This document shows positions 54,347 to 63,250 of a DNA stretch of 64,000 nt, piece by piece. The stretch is from Bradyrhizobium sp. SZCCHNS1050 (GTDB lineage: Bacteria; Pseudomonadota; Alphaproteobacteria; Rhizobiales; Xanthobacteraceae). Under the pieces are notes generated by a model. The model was not told the DNA's origin. It did not search any database and saw only the letters and a list, made by a program, of their open reading frames with translations. The stretch is from positions 1 to 64,000 of the forward strand of contig NZ_JAUETR010000001.1 of NCBI RefSeq assembly GCF_032484785.1. Direction: 5' to 3'. The translations under genes were made by a program, and so were the position numbers. Each line of letters begins with the position of its first letter. Position 1 is the stretch's first letter.

Positions 54347-55402
54347 ATGGACGACAGACCGACTAGCATGCGCGCGGACGAGCCGGAAGCGATCCTTCAC
54401 GGCGGCGATCTCGCTGCGATCAGCCGTCGCTATCCGGATGCGCCACAGCCGTGGATCGATCTGTCGACTGGAATCAACCCGATCCCCTATCCCGTGCCGG
54501 CGATCCCGGCTGAGAGCTGGGCAAGGTTGCCCAGCAAGCTCGACGAGCAGGCGCTGTTGTCCGCTGCTGCCGCACGCTACGGCGTGCGGACACCCGCATC
54601 GATCGTTGCAGCCGCAGGCACCCAGGCGCTGCTCCAGATCCTGCCGCGTCTGCGCGCTCCAAGTTCGGTTGCCGTGCTGGCGCCCACCTACGAAGAACAT
54701 GAGCTCTGCTGGCGCAGCTGCGGCCACCAGGTGCGTCTGGTCGACAAGGTCGAAGCACTGGCCGAAGCAGACGTCGCCATTGTGGTCAACCCGAACAATC
54801 CCACGGGGCGATTGATGCCGCGCGCCACACTCCACTTGCTGGGCGTGTTTCTCGCCCGTCGCAACGGTTTGCTCGTGGTGGACGAAGCCTTTGCTGATTT
54901 CTGTCCCGTTGAGGCAAGCCTGATACCGAACTTGCCACCAGCCACGCTGGTGTTGCGATCGTTCGGAAAGGCTTACGGCCTCGCCGGATTGAGACTCGGC
55001 TTTGCCATAACTTCTCAGGACCTGGCCGATCAATTGCGCCGTGCAGTGGGTCCATGGGCCGTATCTGGACCTGCGCTCGCGGTTGGCTCGCTTGCTCTCG
55101 CTGACGACCGATGGCTGCAGGAGGCACGCGTGCGGCTGATGTCAGACGGACAACGCCTCGATACGATGCTGACCACGTCCGGCTGCAGGATTCACGGCCC
55201 CCCTACGTCCAGGGCTCTTGGAGGAACGCCGCTGTTCAGACTGGTCGAGAGCACGGATGCTGCCGCATTGGCCGACCGGCTCGCCCGCCATGGCATCCAT
55301 GTCCGGCGTTTTCCGGCTCAAACAAGCTGGCTGCGCTTCGGCCTGCCGGGCCATGAGACAGGCTGGCAGCGGCTGGCGCAGGCGCTCGGCAGCGCGTCCT
55401 AG
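54347..55402 (+). CDS. cobD: threonine-phosphate decarboxylase
   Basis: 351-residue PLP aminotransferase-fold enzyme (CobC in Pseudomonas denitrificans) making the aminopropanol phosphate linker. HGGDLAAISRRYPDAPQPW, IDLSTGINPIPYP, VVNPNNPTGRLMP, LLVVDEAFADF and the PLP-lysine in LRSFGKAYGLAGLRLGF are all present. ATG 54347 follows AAAGGAAAGAG. Its stop overlaps the convergent cobS by four bases. It supplies CbiB, encoded divergently 37 bp away. Confidence 0.93.
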   Translation: MDDRPTSMRADEPEAILHGGDLAAISRRYPDAPQPWIDLSTGINPIPYPVPAIPAESWARLPSKLDEQALLSAAAARYGVRTPASIVAAAGTQALLQILPRLRAPSSVAVLAPTYEEHELCWRSCGHQVRLVDKVEALAEADVAIVVNPNNPTGRLMPRATLHLLGVFLARRNGLLVVDEAFADFCPVEASLIPNLPPATLVLRSFGKAYGLAGLRLGFAITSQDLADQLRRAVGPWAVSGPALAVGSLALADDRWLQEARVRLMSDGQRLDTMLTTSGCRIHGPPTSRALGGTPLFRLVESTDAAALADRLARHGIHVRRFPAQTSWLRFGLPGHETGWQRLAQALGSAS

Positions 55403-56118
55403 CCGAGAACGCAGGCGGCCAGCAGCAGCGTTTCCGTGACCTCGATGCTGGCGCCGTGGCAATCGCCGGTGATGCCGCCGAGCCGCCATTGCCAATAGAA
55501 CGCGATTCCCGGAACCAGAGCGATCGCGATCAGCGTCGGCACCGCACCGGCCAGCGCGCCGATCGCGAGCGCGCCGCCCCAGGCGACGATGACGTTCCAG
55601 CCGACGCTGTTCGAGATGCTCGCCCCCAGCCCTGGCTTCAACGACAGCAGGGTCTTATTGCAGATCAAAGTCCCCCAGCGTGCCCAGGCCGGGATCAGCA
55701 CCAGCGCCCAGGCCGTCGGGCCCGTCGCCAGCTCGGCGATCAGCACCAGCTTGGCGGCGATCTGCAAGCTGATCGCGACGACGGCAAAGCTGCCGGCATG
55801 GGGATCGCCCAGCACGGCGATGAAGCGTTCCGGCTTGCCATGCGAGGCGCCGAACGCGTCGGCGACGTCGCCGAGCCCATCGAGATGCAGCGCGCCGGTG
55901 ATCCCGATCCAGGCGACCAGCACGGTCAGCGCGACGATCCAGGGATCGGCATCATGAAAAAGGCGGGCGACCAGCGCCAGACAGGCGCCAATCACCAGTC
56001 CGGCTGCCGGAAACCAGACCGACGCCCGTGCAAGATCGTCCGGTCGCGACTCAGCGACCCGCGGTGTCGGCAGCCGTGTCAGGAACTGCAATGCGATCCA
56101 GAATTCACGCAGACTCAT
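55399..56118 (-). CDS. cobS: adenosylcobinamide-GDP ribazoletransferase
   Basis: 239-residue membrane enzyme (CobV in Pseudomonas denitrificans) joining adenosylcobinamide-GDP and alpha-ribazole (phosphate), the last assembly step. Conserved FLTRLPTP, GALHLDGLGDVADAFGA (Asp-rich metal site, about 74-90), GDPHAGSFAV and ITGDCHGASIEVTE are seen with several membrane helices. ATG 56118 overlaps the cobC stop. The symbol follows Salmonella naming and is distinct from the chelatase CobS. Confidence 0.92.
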   Translation of the reverse strand: MSLREFWIALQFLTRLPTPRVAESRPDDLARASVWFPAAGLVIGACLALVARLFHDADPWIVALTVLVAWIGITGALHLDGLGDVADAFGASHGKPERFIAVLGDPHAGSFAVVAISLQIAAKLVLIAELATGPTAWALVLIPAWARWGTLICNKTLLSLKPGLGASISNSVGWNVIVAWGGALAIGALAGAVPTLIAIALVPGIAFYWQWRLGGITGDCHGASIEVTETLLLAACVLG

Positions 56119-56708
56119 GGCTGGATGATCTCGACGATTTCGCCCCAAGATACACCATCATCGCCCTGCCCGGCTTCGAGCGTGATCCGCGTGCCGGGCC
56201 GGATGCGCAGGCTCCACAGCTGGCGCAGCGGCCAGCCGAGCAGATGCGAGAGCGCTGCGCGCATGGCGCCGCCATGCGCCACCACCAGAACCGGCGCAGG
56301 CTCGGGCCGGACAAGGATACGATGTGTTGCGCGCGCCACCCGCGCCTGCAAATCGGACCAGCTCTCACCGCCCGGCGCCCGGATTACAGCATCGGCATGG
56401 AAGGCGTCGAGCAAGGCTTCGCCTCCGGGCTCCGCGGCGATGTCGCGATGCGTCCGCCCGTCCCAGAGGCCGAAATCGAGCTCGCTCCAATCCGCGTCGA
56501 TGTCCAGCGCGCAGCCGGTCAGCCGGGCATAATCCTCCGCTGCCGCACGCGCGCGCGCCAACGGCGAGCTGACGACGCTGTGCCAGATCCGGCTCCGCGT
56601 CTGCCGCCGGAATTGATCCCAGCCGAGGTCGCTGAGCGGCGGGTCGGTACGGCCGTCGAGATGGCCGTCCCGTCCTGTCGTCCCGTGCCGCAGCAGATCG
56701 ATCCGCAT
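56115..56708 (-). CDS. cobC: histidine phosphatase, probable alpha-ribazole phosphatase
   Basis: 197 residues of the phosphoglycerate-mutase-like family. The catalytic His is in DLLRHGTTGRDGHLDGR at the start, with SSPLARARAAAE and VVAHGGAMRAAL (second His) following. In this setting it most likely removes phosphate from alpha-ribazole-5'-phosphate or from cobalamin-5'-phosphate. It lies between cobT and cobS with overlapping stops and starts on both sides. Confidence 0.85.
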   Translation of the reverse strand: MRIDLLRHGTTGRDGHLDGRTDPPLSDLGWDQFRRQTRSRIWHSVVSSPLARARAAAEDYARLTGCALDIDADWSELDFGLWDGRTHRDIAAEPGGEALLDAFHADAVIRAPGGESWSDLQARVARATHRILVRPEPAPVLVVAHGGAMRAALSHLLGWPLRQLWSLRIRPGTRITLEAGQGDDGVSWGEIVEIIQP

Positions 56709-57781
56709 CAGGCTTCGCGACCCGATACGGCGGCCTCGGCGAACGTCGCCATGCCGTTGTGGAGTGCGCAGGCGAGCCGGATGATCGGCAGCGCAGTGGC
56801 GGCGCCCGAGGCCTCGCCGAGCCGCAGATCGAGGTCGATCAGCGGACGGGCACCGAGCGCGTCGAGCACGATGGCGTGGCCGCGCTCGGCCGAGCGATGC
56901 GAGAACAGCAGCCACGGACGGCAGGAGGGATTGAGGCGGACGGCGACCAGCGCCGCGACCGAGACGATGAAGCCGTCGACCAGCACCGGCCAGCGCCGCT
57001 GCGCGGCGGCGACGATCGCGCCGGCCATCGCAATGATCTCGAAGCCGCCGACGGCAGCCAGGACGTCCGCGACGGCCGCTCCCGCCGTGAGCCCGTGTCG
57101 CCCCAACGCATCGGCAATCACCGCAGCCTTCCTCGCCCGTCCGTCGGCGTCGAGCCCGGTGCCGCTGCCGACGATGTCCGCGGGCGCGCATGACAGCAGC
57201 GCAGCGGCGATCGCTGCCGCCGACGTCGTGTTGCCGATCCCCATCTCGCCGAAGATCACGAGCTGCGGCGCGTGATCGGCCTGCCGCGCCACCGCGCGCC
57301 GTCCGGCGTCGGCCGCGAACGCAACCTCCTCCGGCGTCAGCGCCGCCCCGGTGCTGAAGTCGCGCGTGCCGCGCCGCGGCTTGTCGACGACGACACCGGG
57401 CACCGGCTCATCCGCCAGCGTACCGACATCGACCACCTCGAGCGGACAGCCCAGGCTGCGCACCAGCACCGAGATCGCTGCGCCACCGGCCGCGAAGTTG
57501 TGCAGCATCTGCACCGTCACTTCCGGCGGATACGCCGACACGCCCCGCGCCGCGATGCCATGATCCCCCGCGAACAGCACCACCGGGACCCGATCGGCCC
57601 CCGGCCGCTCCAACGCCTGCAGCGCCGCCAGCTCGACCGCCACCTGCTCCAATCGCCCAAGGGCACCAATCGGCTTGGTCAACTGGGCCTGGCGTTCCAG
57701 CGCCGCCTGCCGATGGAGCTCGGACGGGGCCACACAATCAAGGCTGATCCATTCGGGAAGCACCACGGATCCTTTCAGCAT
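56708..57781 (-). CDS. cobT: nicotinate-nucleotide-dimethylbenzimidazole phosphoribosyltransferase
   Basis: 357 residues (CobU in Pseudomonas denitrificans). It activates dimethylbenzimidazole to alpha-ribazole phosphate. Conserved KPIGALGRLEQVAVELA, FAGDHGIAARGVSAYP, GEMGIGNTTSAAAIA and the catalytic-Glu motif LRLGEASGAATALP (near 320) are present. ATG 57781 was chosen from the family N-terminus; the frame runs on to 58285 under the divergent decarboxylase gene. It uses the product of BluB. Confidence 0.93.
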   Translation of the reverse strand: MLKGSVVLPEWISLDCVAPSELHRQAALERQAQLTKPIGALGRLEQVAVELAALQALERPGADRVPVVLFAGDHGIAARGVSAYPPEVTVQMLHNFAAGGAAISVLVRSLGCPLEVVDVGTLADEPVPGVVVDKPRRGTRDFSTGAALTPEEVAFAADAGRRAVARQADHAPQLVIFGEMGIGNTTSAAAIAAALLSCAPADIVGSGTGLDADGRARKAAVIADALGRHGLTAGAAVADVLAAVGGFEIIAMAGAIVAAAQRRWPVLVDGFIVSVAALVAVRLNPSCRPWLLFSHRSAERGHAIVLDALGARPLIDLDLRLGEASGAATALPIIRLACALHNGMATFAEAAVSGREA

Positions 57782-57905
57782 CACTCGGGTTCGGGACGAT
57801 TGCCACCGCGAGGCGGCCGAGACAAGCTCCGTGAGGCGCCCTATTGTCATCGAACCGTCATCGAACGTGACGACAGGTGGCTGCCACCCAGCCCGAAAGA
57901 CTCTC

Positions 57906-60263
57906 ATGGAATACTTCCGCCGCTTCACCTTCCTGTTCGCCGCTCCCGTGTTCGAGACCGACGACCTTGCGGGCGTCCGCTTCAACCAGATCATCGAGGA
58001 GATCCAGCGCTCGGGCTTCGAGGTGGTGCGCGCCCGCAAGCTGGAGGACGCCGAGATCGCCGTGCAGACGGATGCCGCGATCGGCTGCATGGTCGTCGAT
58101 TGGGGCAAGAAGGGCCTGGAAGGCAAGACGGCGTCGCTGATCAACCTGATGCGCCGTCGCGGACTGGACTTCCCGATCATCCTCCTGATCCGCCGCAAGC
58201 GGTTCGAGGATCTGCCGGTCGAGGTGCTCGACTTCATCGACGGATACGTCTTCCTGTCGGAGGAGACGCCCGCCTTCATCGCCAAGAACCTGGTCAGCCG
58301 GCTGAAGCAATATGCCGAGACACTGAAGACGCCATTCTTCGGCGCGCTGGTCGACTACGCCGAGGAAGGCAACCAGCTCTGGACCTGCCCCGGGCACAAT
58401 GGCGGCGTGTTCTATAGCCGCAGCCCGATCGGCCGGGTGTTCGTCGAGCATCTCGGCGAGGCCGTGTTCCGGGACGACCTCGACAATTCCGTGCTCGATC
58501 TCGGCGATCTCCTGACCCATGAGGGGCCGGCGCTGCGCGCGCAGAAGGAAGCGGCGCAGATCTTTGGCGCCGAGAAGACCTATTTCGTCCTCAACGGTAC
58601 CTCGACCTCCAACAAGGTCGTGCTCGGGGCCCTGGTCACCGACGGCGACCTCGTGCTGTTCGACCGCAACAACCACAAGGCCGCCCATCACGGCGCGCTA
58701 CTGATCTCCGGCGGAGTCCCGATCTACGTCCCAACGGTTCGCAACCCCTGGGGCCTGATCGGCCCGATGCGCTGGGATCTGCTCGATGAGGAGCACCTCC
58801 GGCAACAGATCCGCGACAACCCGCTGGTCAAGGATCCTGACGCCTGGCGCAAGCCGCGCCCGTTCCGCGTCGCGGTGGTCGAGCAGTGCACCTATGACGG
58901 CACGATCCACAGCGCCGAAATGATCCTGAAGCGGATCGGGCACCTCTGCGACTACATCATGTTCGACGAGGCCTGGGCGGGCTTCATGAAATTCCACCCG
59001 CTCTACGCTGGCCGCTTCGCCATGGGCCTCGGCGATCTCGGGCCCGACGCTCCCGGCATCATCGCCACGCAATCGACCCACAAGCAGCTCGCGAGTTTCT
59101 CCCAGGCATCGCAGATCCACGTCAAGGACCGCCACATCAAGGGACAGCGGCGGCGGATCGAGCATCGCCGCTTCAACGAAAGCTTCATGCAGCACGCCTC
59201 GACCTCGCCGTTCTACCCGCTGTTCGCCTCGCTGGACGTCGGCGCGCAGATGATGAAGGGCCGCTCCGGCGAGGTCCTGTGGGACGACACGATCCGGCTT
59301 GGCATCGAGTTGCGCAAGAAGATCCGGGCGATGCGCCGCGAATTCGAGGAGAAGGAGAAGGATCCGGCGCGGCGCTGGTTCTTCGAGCCATTCGTTCCGG
59401 ATCGCGTATCGATCCCCGATGCGGCCAATCCCGGGGCTAGCCACGACGTGGCCTGGGAGGCGCTCTCGACCGACCAGCTCGCGACCGATGCCGCGCTGTG
59501 GCAGCTCGCGCCCGGGGCGGCATGGCACGGCTTTCCGGATCTCGCCGCTGGCTTCACCATGACCGACCCCAACAAGCTGACCCTGCTCACCCCCGGCTTC
59601 GATCGCACCACCGGCGGCTATGCCGATCACGGCATCCCGGCTCCGATCGTCGCGCAATATCTGCGCGAGAACCGCATCGTGGCGGAGAAGAACGACCTCA
59701 ACTCGTTGCTCTTCCTGCTGACGCCGGGGGTCGAGGCGAGCAAGGCCGGAACCCTGATCAGCGGTCTGGTCGCCTTCAAGCGGCTCCACGATGACAACGT
59801 GCTGCTGGAGGACGCGATTCCGGAGTTCACCCGCAAGCGCTTTGCGCGTTACGGCAAGCTGCGGCTGCGCGACCTCTGCGCCGAGATGCACCGCTTCTAC
59901 CGCGAGGCCGAGGTGAGCGCGCTGCAGGCGAAGCAGTTCCAGCCACAGCACTTGCCCGAGATCGCGATGTCGCCGCGCGAGGCGGCGCGTGCGTTGATGC
60001 GCAACGAGGTCGACTACCTGCCGATCGACCAGATCGCCGGGCGCATCGCGACGACGCCGTTCGTGGTCTATCCGCCGGGCATCGCCACCATCGTTCCGGG
60101 CGAACGGCTGTCCGAACGCGCCCAGCCGATGATCGATTACCTCAAGATGTTCGAGCGGGCGTTCAACGCCTACCCCGGTTTCGACGTCGAGATCCAGGGG
60201 CTGTACAAGGAGCTCGACGAGTCCGGCCGGATCCGGCTCCATACCTATGTCTGCGCAGAGTAA
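57906..60263 (+). CDS. Orn/Lys/Arg decarboxylase, class I PLP
   Basis: 785-residue fold-type I amino-acid decarboxylase. An N-terminal receiver-like wing domain (about 1-130; FLFAAPVFETDDLAGVRFNQ) is followed by the PLP domain with LWTCPGHNGGVFY, FVLNGTSTSNKVVL, IMFDEAWAGFMKF and the PLP-lysine in ATQSTHKQLASFSQAS, then the C-terminal domain. The product would be a polyamine (putrescine, cadaverine or agmatine); substrate choice cannot be read off. ATG 57906 was chosen from the family start. It is divergent from cobT. Confidence 0.9.
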   Translation: MEYFRRFTFLFAAPVFETDDLAGVRFNQIIEEIQRSGFEVVRARKLEDAEIAVQTDAAIGCMVVDWGKKGLEGKTASLINLMRRRGLDFPIILLIRRKRFEDLPVEVLDFIDGYVFLSEETPAFIAKNLVSRLKQYAETLKTPFFGALVDYAEEGNQLWTCPGHNGGVFYSRSPIGRVFVEHLGEAVFRDDLDNSVLDLGDLLTHEGPALRAQKEAAQIFGAEKTYFVLNGTSTSNKVVLGALVTDGDLVLFDRNNHKAAHHGALLISGGVPIYVPTVRNPWGLIGPMRWDLLDEEHLRQQIRDNPLVKDPDAWRKPRPFRVAVVEQCTYDGTIHSAEMILKRIGHLCDYIMFDEAWAGFMKFHPLYAGRFAMGLGDLGPDAPGIIATQSTHKQLASFSQASQIHVKDRHIKGQRRRIEHRRFNESFMQHASTSPFYPLFASLDVGAQMMKGRSGEVLWDDTIRLGIELRKKIRAMRREFEEKEKDPARRWFFEPFVPDRVSIPDAANPGASHDVAWEALSTDQLATDAALWQLAPGAAWHGFPDLAAGFTMTDPNKLTLLTPGFDRTTGGYADHGIPAPIVAQYLRENRIVAEKNDLNSLLFLLTPGVEASKAGTLISGLVAFKRLHDDNVLLEDAIPEFTRKRFARYGKLRLRDLCAEMHRFYREAEVSALQAKQFQPQHLPEIAMSPREAARALMRNEVDYLPIDQIAGRIATTPFVVYPPGIATIVPGERLSERAQPMIDYLKMFERAFNAYPGFDVEIQGLYKELDESGRIRLHTYVCAE

Positions 60264-60271
60264 TTCGAACC

Positions 60272-60844
60272 ATGGACAGCGCGATCACGGCTCGCGAGAC
60301 CGAGCCGACGGTCCTCGTCAGGCCGTCACGCGACGAAGATGTCGAGGCCATGCTCTCGATCTACCGGCGGCACGTCCGCCGCGGGGTCGAGGACAGCGCC
60401 GCCGGTTCCGGGGCGCCCGAGCCGGACGATCTCAAGCAGCGGCGCAAGAATCTGCGCAATCATCGGCTGCCACATCTGGTCGCGACATTCCGCGGCGAGG
60501 TCGTGGGCTATGCCTATGTCGTCCTGTTCAGGAAGCGGCCAGCCTATCGGTTCGCGGTCAAGCATTCGATCTATGTCCACCATGAGCATCTCGGCCGTGG
60601 TGTCGGCCGGCTGCTGATGCAGGCGCTGATCGATGCTTCCGCAGCGGCCGGATATCGCCAGATGATCGGCTATATCGACGCCGACAACGTCGCCTCGCTC
60701 GGCATTCATGAGCGCTTCGGGTTCGCCAGGGTGGGGCTGCTTCCGGGCGTCGCCTACCGTTACGGCCGCTGGTGCGACACCGTGATGGTGCAACGCTCGC
60801 TGGGCCCCGGGGCCAGCGACGCGCCGGCTGGGCTGCGCCGCTGA
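60272..60844 (+). CDS. GNAT-family N-acetyltransferase (phosphinothricin-acetyltransferase-like)
   Basis: 190 residues. GNAT features are RPSRDEDVEAMLSIYRRHV at the start, the acetyl-CoA loop HHEHLGRGVGRLLMQALID (about 110-128) and IDADNVASLGIHERFGFARVG near the C-terminus. This pattern fits the phosphinothricin/methionine-sulfoximine acetyltransferase branch, though an antibiotic or amino-acid substrate is not proven. It starts eight bases after the decarboxylase stop, so the two may be co-transcribed; a polyamine acetylation link is possible. Confidence 0.82.
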   Translation: MDSAITARETEPTVLVRPSRDEDVEAMLSIYRRHVRRGVEDSAAGSGAPEPDDLKQRRKNLRNHRLPHLVATFRGEVVGYAYVVLFRKRPAYRFAVKHSIYVHHEHLGRGVGRLLMQALIDASAAAGYRQMIGYIDADNVASLGIHERFGFARVGLLPGVAYRYGRWCDTVMVQRSLGPGASDAPAGLRR

Positions 60845-60853
60845 GCCGCAGGG

Positions 60854-61066
60854 TCAGGAGGGAAAGTCGGCCGCCTTCACCTCGATGCGGTCGGCATGCA
60901 GCGACCAGTCGCGCAGCTCCTGCTGTTCGCAGAACCGGGACTTTGCGATCTCTGCGGCTTCGCCTTCGCTCTCGGCCTCAACCTCCAGCGTGCTCTGGCA
61001 AATCTCGCACTGGCGGCCGTTCTCGCCCAGCACGTCCTTCATGAAATGGATGACATAGCGCGACAT
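60854..61066 (-). CDS. small CxxC hypothetical protein
   Basis: 70 residues: MSRYVIHFMKDVLGENGRQC, then EICQSTLEVEAESEGEAAEIA and a C-terminal RDWSLHADRIEVKAADFP. One CxxC pair (CEIC) near 20-23 and a later Cys could bind metal or be redox active. The alternating beta-alpha-beta pattern suggests a small ferredoxin-like fold. The start is preceded by AGGAGGTTGC. Conserved-looking but function unknown; convergent with the GNAT gene. Confidence 0.6.
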   Translation of the reverse strand: MSRYVIHFMKDVLGENGRQCEICQSTLEVEAESEGEAAEIAKSRFCEQQELRDWSLHADRIEVKAADFPS

Positions 61067-61497
61067 GCAACCTCCTGTCTCTCACGGAGTGCTCGGAGGT
61101 GATGTTACCGCGCTTCCCAGCTCGCTGTTGACCGATATCAAGCGGTCGCTGCAAATATTTGACGCAGCTCGTGGAACCGGCGCTCAGGCACCGACCGAAG
61201 GCAGGCTCGCCGCGGCGATTGCGACGAACTGCGAGACGGCGCGACGGACGCGGCCGTGGGTCGACTTCAGGATCGCGTTCAGCCTGCGCATCGGACCAAC
61301 TTCCCTTCCGCGCCGAGCGAAAAACGTGGCCTAAGCTCATGGCGCGACATGAAAAATGATCAGCCTCCATCGTGCTGTCGAGACGGCGCGGAAAATAGCA
61401 ATGTCCGCTTCGCCGAAGCCGCCCAGGAGAGAAGATTTGTTGCCGCGCCGCGGCTTGCGACGCATGAAATCTTCTCCTCGCAATTCCCCTCTCCCGG
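61067..61497. other. intergenic, nothing identified
   Basis: A 430-bp gap between two minus-strand genes. Only short, Arg-rich overlapping frames are present. It should contain the promoter of the small CxxC gene near 61070-61150; no clear boxes or RNA structures were recognised. Confidence 0.4.
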
Positions 61498-62547
61498 CTA
61501 GGCGGGTGTCACTCCGAATGCCTCGCGGAAACGGGCGCTGTAGCGCGGCCAGGCCTCGGGGTTGATCAGGCGCGGCGGCCGCCCGCCGTCGAGCGCGGCG
61601 AGCAGTTGCTCGGCGGCGATCCGGCCCATGTTCTGCCGCGCCTCGCGAGTCACGCCGGCCGTATGGGGACTCGCCAGCACGTTGTCGAACTGGAGCAGCG
61701 GATGGTCCGGCGGCGGCGGCTCCTTGGCCCAGACGTCGAGGCCGGCGCCGGCGATGCGCTTTTCGCTGAGGGCGGCGAACAGCGCCTCCTCGTCATGGAT
61801 GAAGCCGCGGGCGGTGGTGACGAAATAGGCGTGTGGCTGAATCAGTGCGAACTCGCGGGCGCCGATCATGCCCCGGCTCTCCTTGGTGAGCGGGCAGTTG
61901 ACCGAGACGAAATCAGAGCGCCGCATCAGGTCATCGAGTTCCACCTTCTCCGCGCCGCGTGCCGCAATCTCCTCCGGCGAGAGATACGGGTCATAGGCCA
62001 GCACCGTCATGCCGAGGAGGCCGCGGCACAGCTCGGCAACCCGGCGGCCGACATGGCCAAGCCCGACGATACCGATCGTCCGCCCCTGCACCTCGTTGCC
62101 GATCAGATCGTTGCGGTTGACGTCGCGCTCCCGCCGCAGCCGGCGGTCGGACTGGATGATGCGCTTCGACAGGGTCAGCATCATGCCGAGCGTGTGCTCG
62201 GCCACCGAATGCGCGTTGCCGCCGGACTGGTTCACGACGAGGACGCCGGCCCCGGTGCAGGCGTCGACGTCGACCGGGTCGTATCCAGCCCCGTTGCTCG
62301 ACACGACGAGGAGGTTTGGGGCGCGGCGCAGCAGGTCTGCATCGACATGGAAGCGCGGCGCGAGCTCGTCGCGGGCCGCCCCGATCTGGTAGGCGTGAGC
62401 CGCCGCGAGGATCGGCGCCGTCTCGGCCTCGGAGCTCTCGTTCTCCAGCCGGTCGAGCCGGACGTCGGGGCGTGCGGCGAGCAGCTCGCTGAAGATCGGG
62501 TGGGCCAGATATTTGACGTAGAAGACGCGCTTGGAATTCGCGGCCAT
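61498..62547 (-). CDS. D-isomer-specific 2-hydroxyacid dehydrogenase
   Basis: 349 residues. NAD-binding GIVGLGHVGRRVAELCRGLLG (about 149-169), GAGYDPVDVDACTGAGVLVV and the catalytic Arg-Glu-His set (VNCPLTKESRG, AKEPPPPDHPLL, SPHTAGVTREA) are present. It oxidises or reduces a D-2-hydroxyacid. It is divergent from a split sulfopyruvate/phosphonopyruvate-type decarboxylase with 151 bp between, so its 2-oxo product may be the decarboxylase substrate. ATG 62547 has AGGAGG upstream. Confidence 0.88.
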   Translation of the reverse strand: MAANSKRVFYVKYLAHPIFSELLAARPDVRLDRLENESSEAETAPILAAAHAYQIGAARDELAPRFHVDADLLRRAPNLLVVSSNGAGYDPVDVDACTGAGVLVVNQSGGNAHSVAEHTLGMMLTLSKRIIQSDRRLRRERDVNRNDLIGNEVQGRTIGIVGLGHVGRRVAELCRGLLGMTVLAYDPYLSPEEIAARGAEKVELDDLMRRSDFVSVNCPLTKESRGMIGAREFALIQPHAYFVTTARGFIHDEEALFAALSEKRIAGAGLDVWAKEPPPPDHPLLQFDNVLASPHTAGVTREARQNMGRIAAEQLLAALDGGRPPRLINPEAWPRYSARFREAFGVTPA

Positions 62548-62698
62548 GAACAGGCGACCTCCTGGTGTCTTGGTTCTTGATGTCGGACTTGAAAGGCGGA
62601 TGCCTGACCGGCCGGGCCGGCATGTTGACAATCGTCCCGGTGCCGTCAAGCTCAGCGCCAAACAGCGCCCCCCATCAGGGACGACCGGAGGAACAGCA

Positions 62699-63250
62699 AT
62701 GGCCGCCGATGCCGATGCGGCGCGATCCGCAAGCACCGTGCCGAATTGGCACGAGATCGTGCTGCAGACGTTCAAGCGCAACGCCGTCGACCTCATCCCC
62801 TACGTTCCCGACCGCGTCCTGACGCCGCTGATCCACAGCCTGCACGACGATCCGTTCTTCACGACGTTTGCGACGGCGCGCGAGGAGGAAGCGGTCGGCA
62901 TTCTCGCGGGCGCCTGGATGGGCGGGCGCCGCGGCGCGCTCCTGATGCAGACATCGGGCTTCGCGACCTTGCCCAACGTGCTGGCCTCGCTGGTCGTGCC
63001 CTGCCAGATCCCGCTGATCATGATCGTGTCCGAGCGTGGCACGCTCGGCGAATTCAACTACGGCCAGTCGCTGGTGTGCCGAACCATGCGCCCGGTGCTC
63101 GATGCGCTGGCGATGGAGCATCACACCATGACGCGGCTCGACGAGCTCGAATTCATCATGGACCGCTCGATCAAGCAGGCGGTGGCGACCCAGGCGCCGG
63201 TGGCGCTCATCCTGTCGCCGCTGCTGACCGGCGGAAAGGTGTTCGCATGA
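62699..63250 (+). CDS. thiamine-diphosphate enzyme, alpha (Pyr) subunit, ComD-like
   Basis: 183 residues, only the N-terminal pyrimidine-binding domain of a ThDP enzyme. The conserved Glu is in TAREEEAVGILAGAWMGGRR (about 57-76), then LLMQTSGFATLPNVLASLVV and GEFNYGQSL. Alone it is incomplete; its partner follows with a 4-bp overlap. This split arrangement occurs in sulfopyruvate decarboxylase (ComDE) and some phosphonopyruvate decarboxylases. CCGGAGG precedes the ATG. Confidence 0.82.
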   Translation: MAADADAARSASTVPNWHEIVLQTFKRNAVDLIPYVPDRVLTPLIHSLHDDPFFTTFATAREEEAVGILAGAWMGGRRGALLMQTSGFATLPNVLASLVVPCQIPLIMIVSERGTLGEFNYGQSLVCRTMRPVLDALAMEHHTMTRLDELEFIMDRSIKQAVATQAPVALILSPLLTGGKVFA

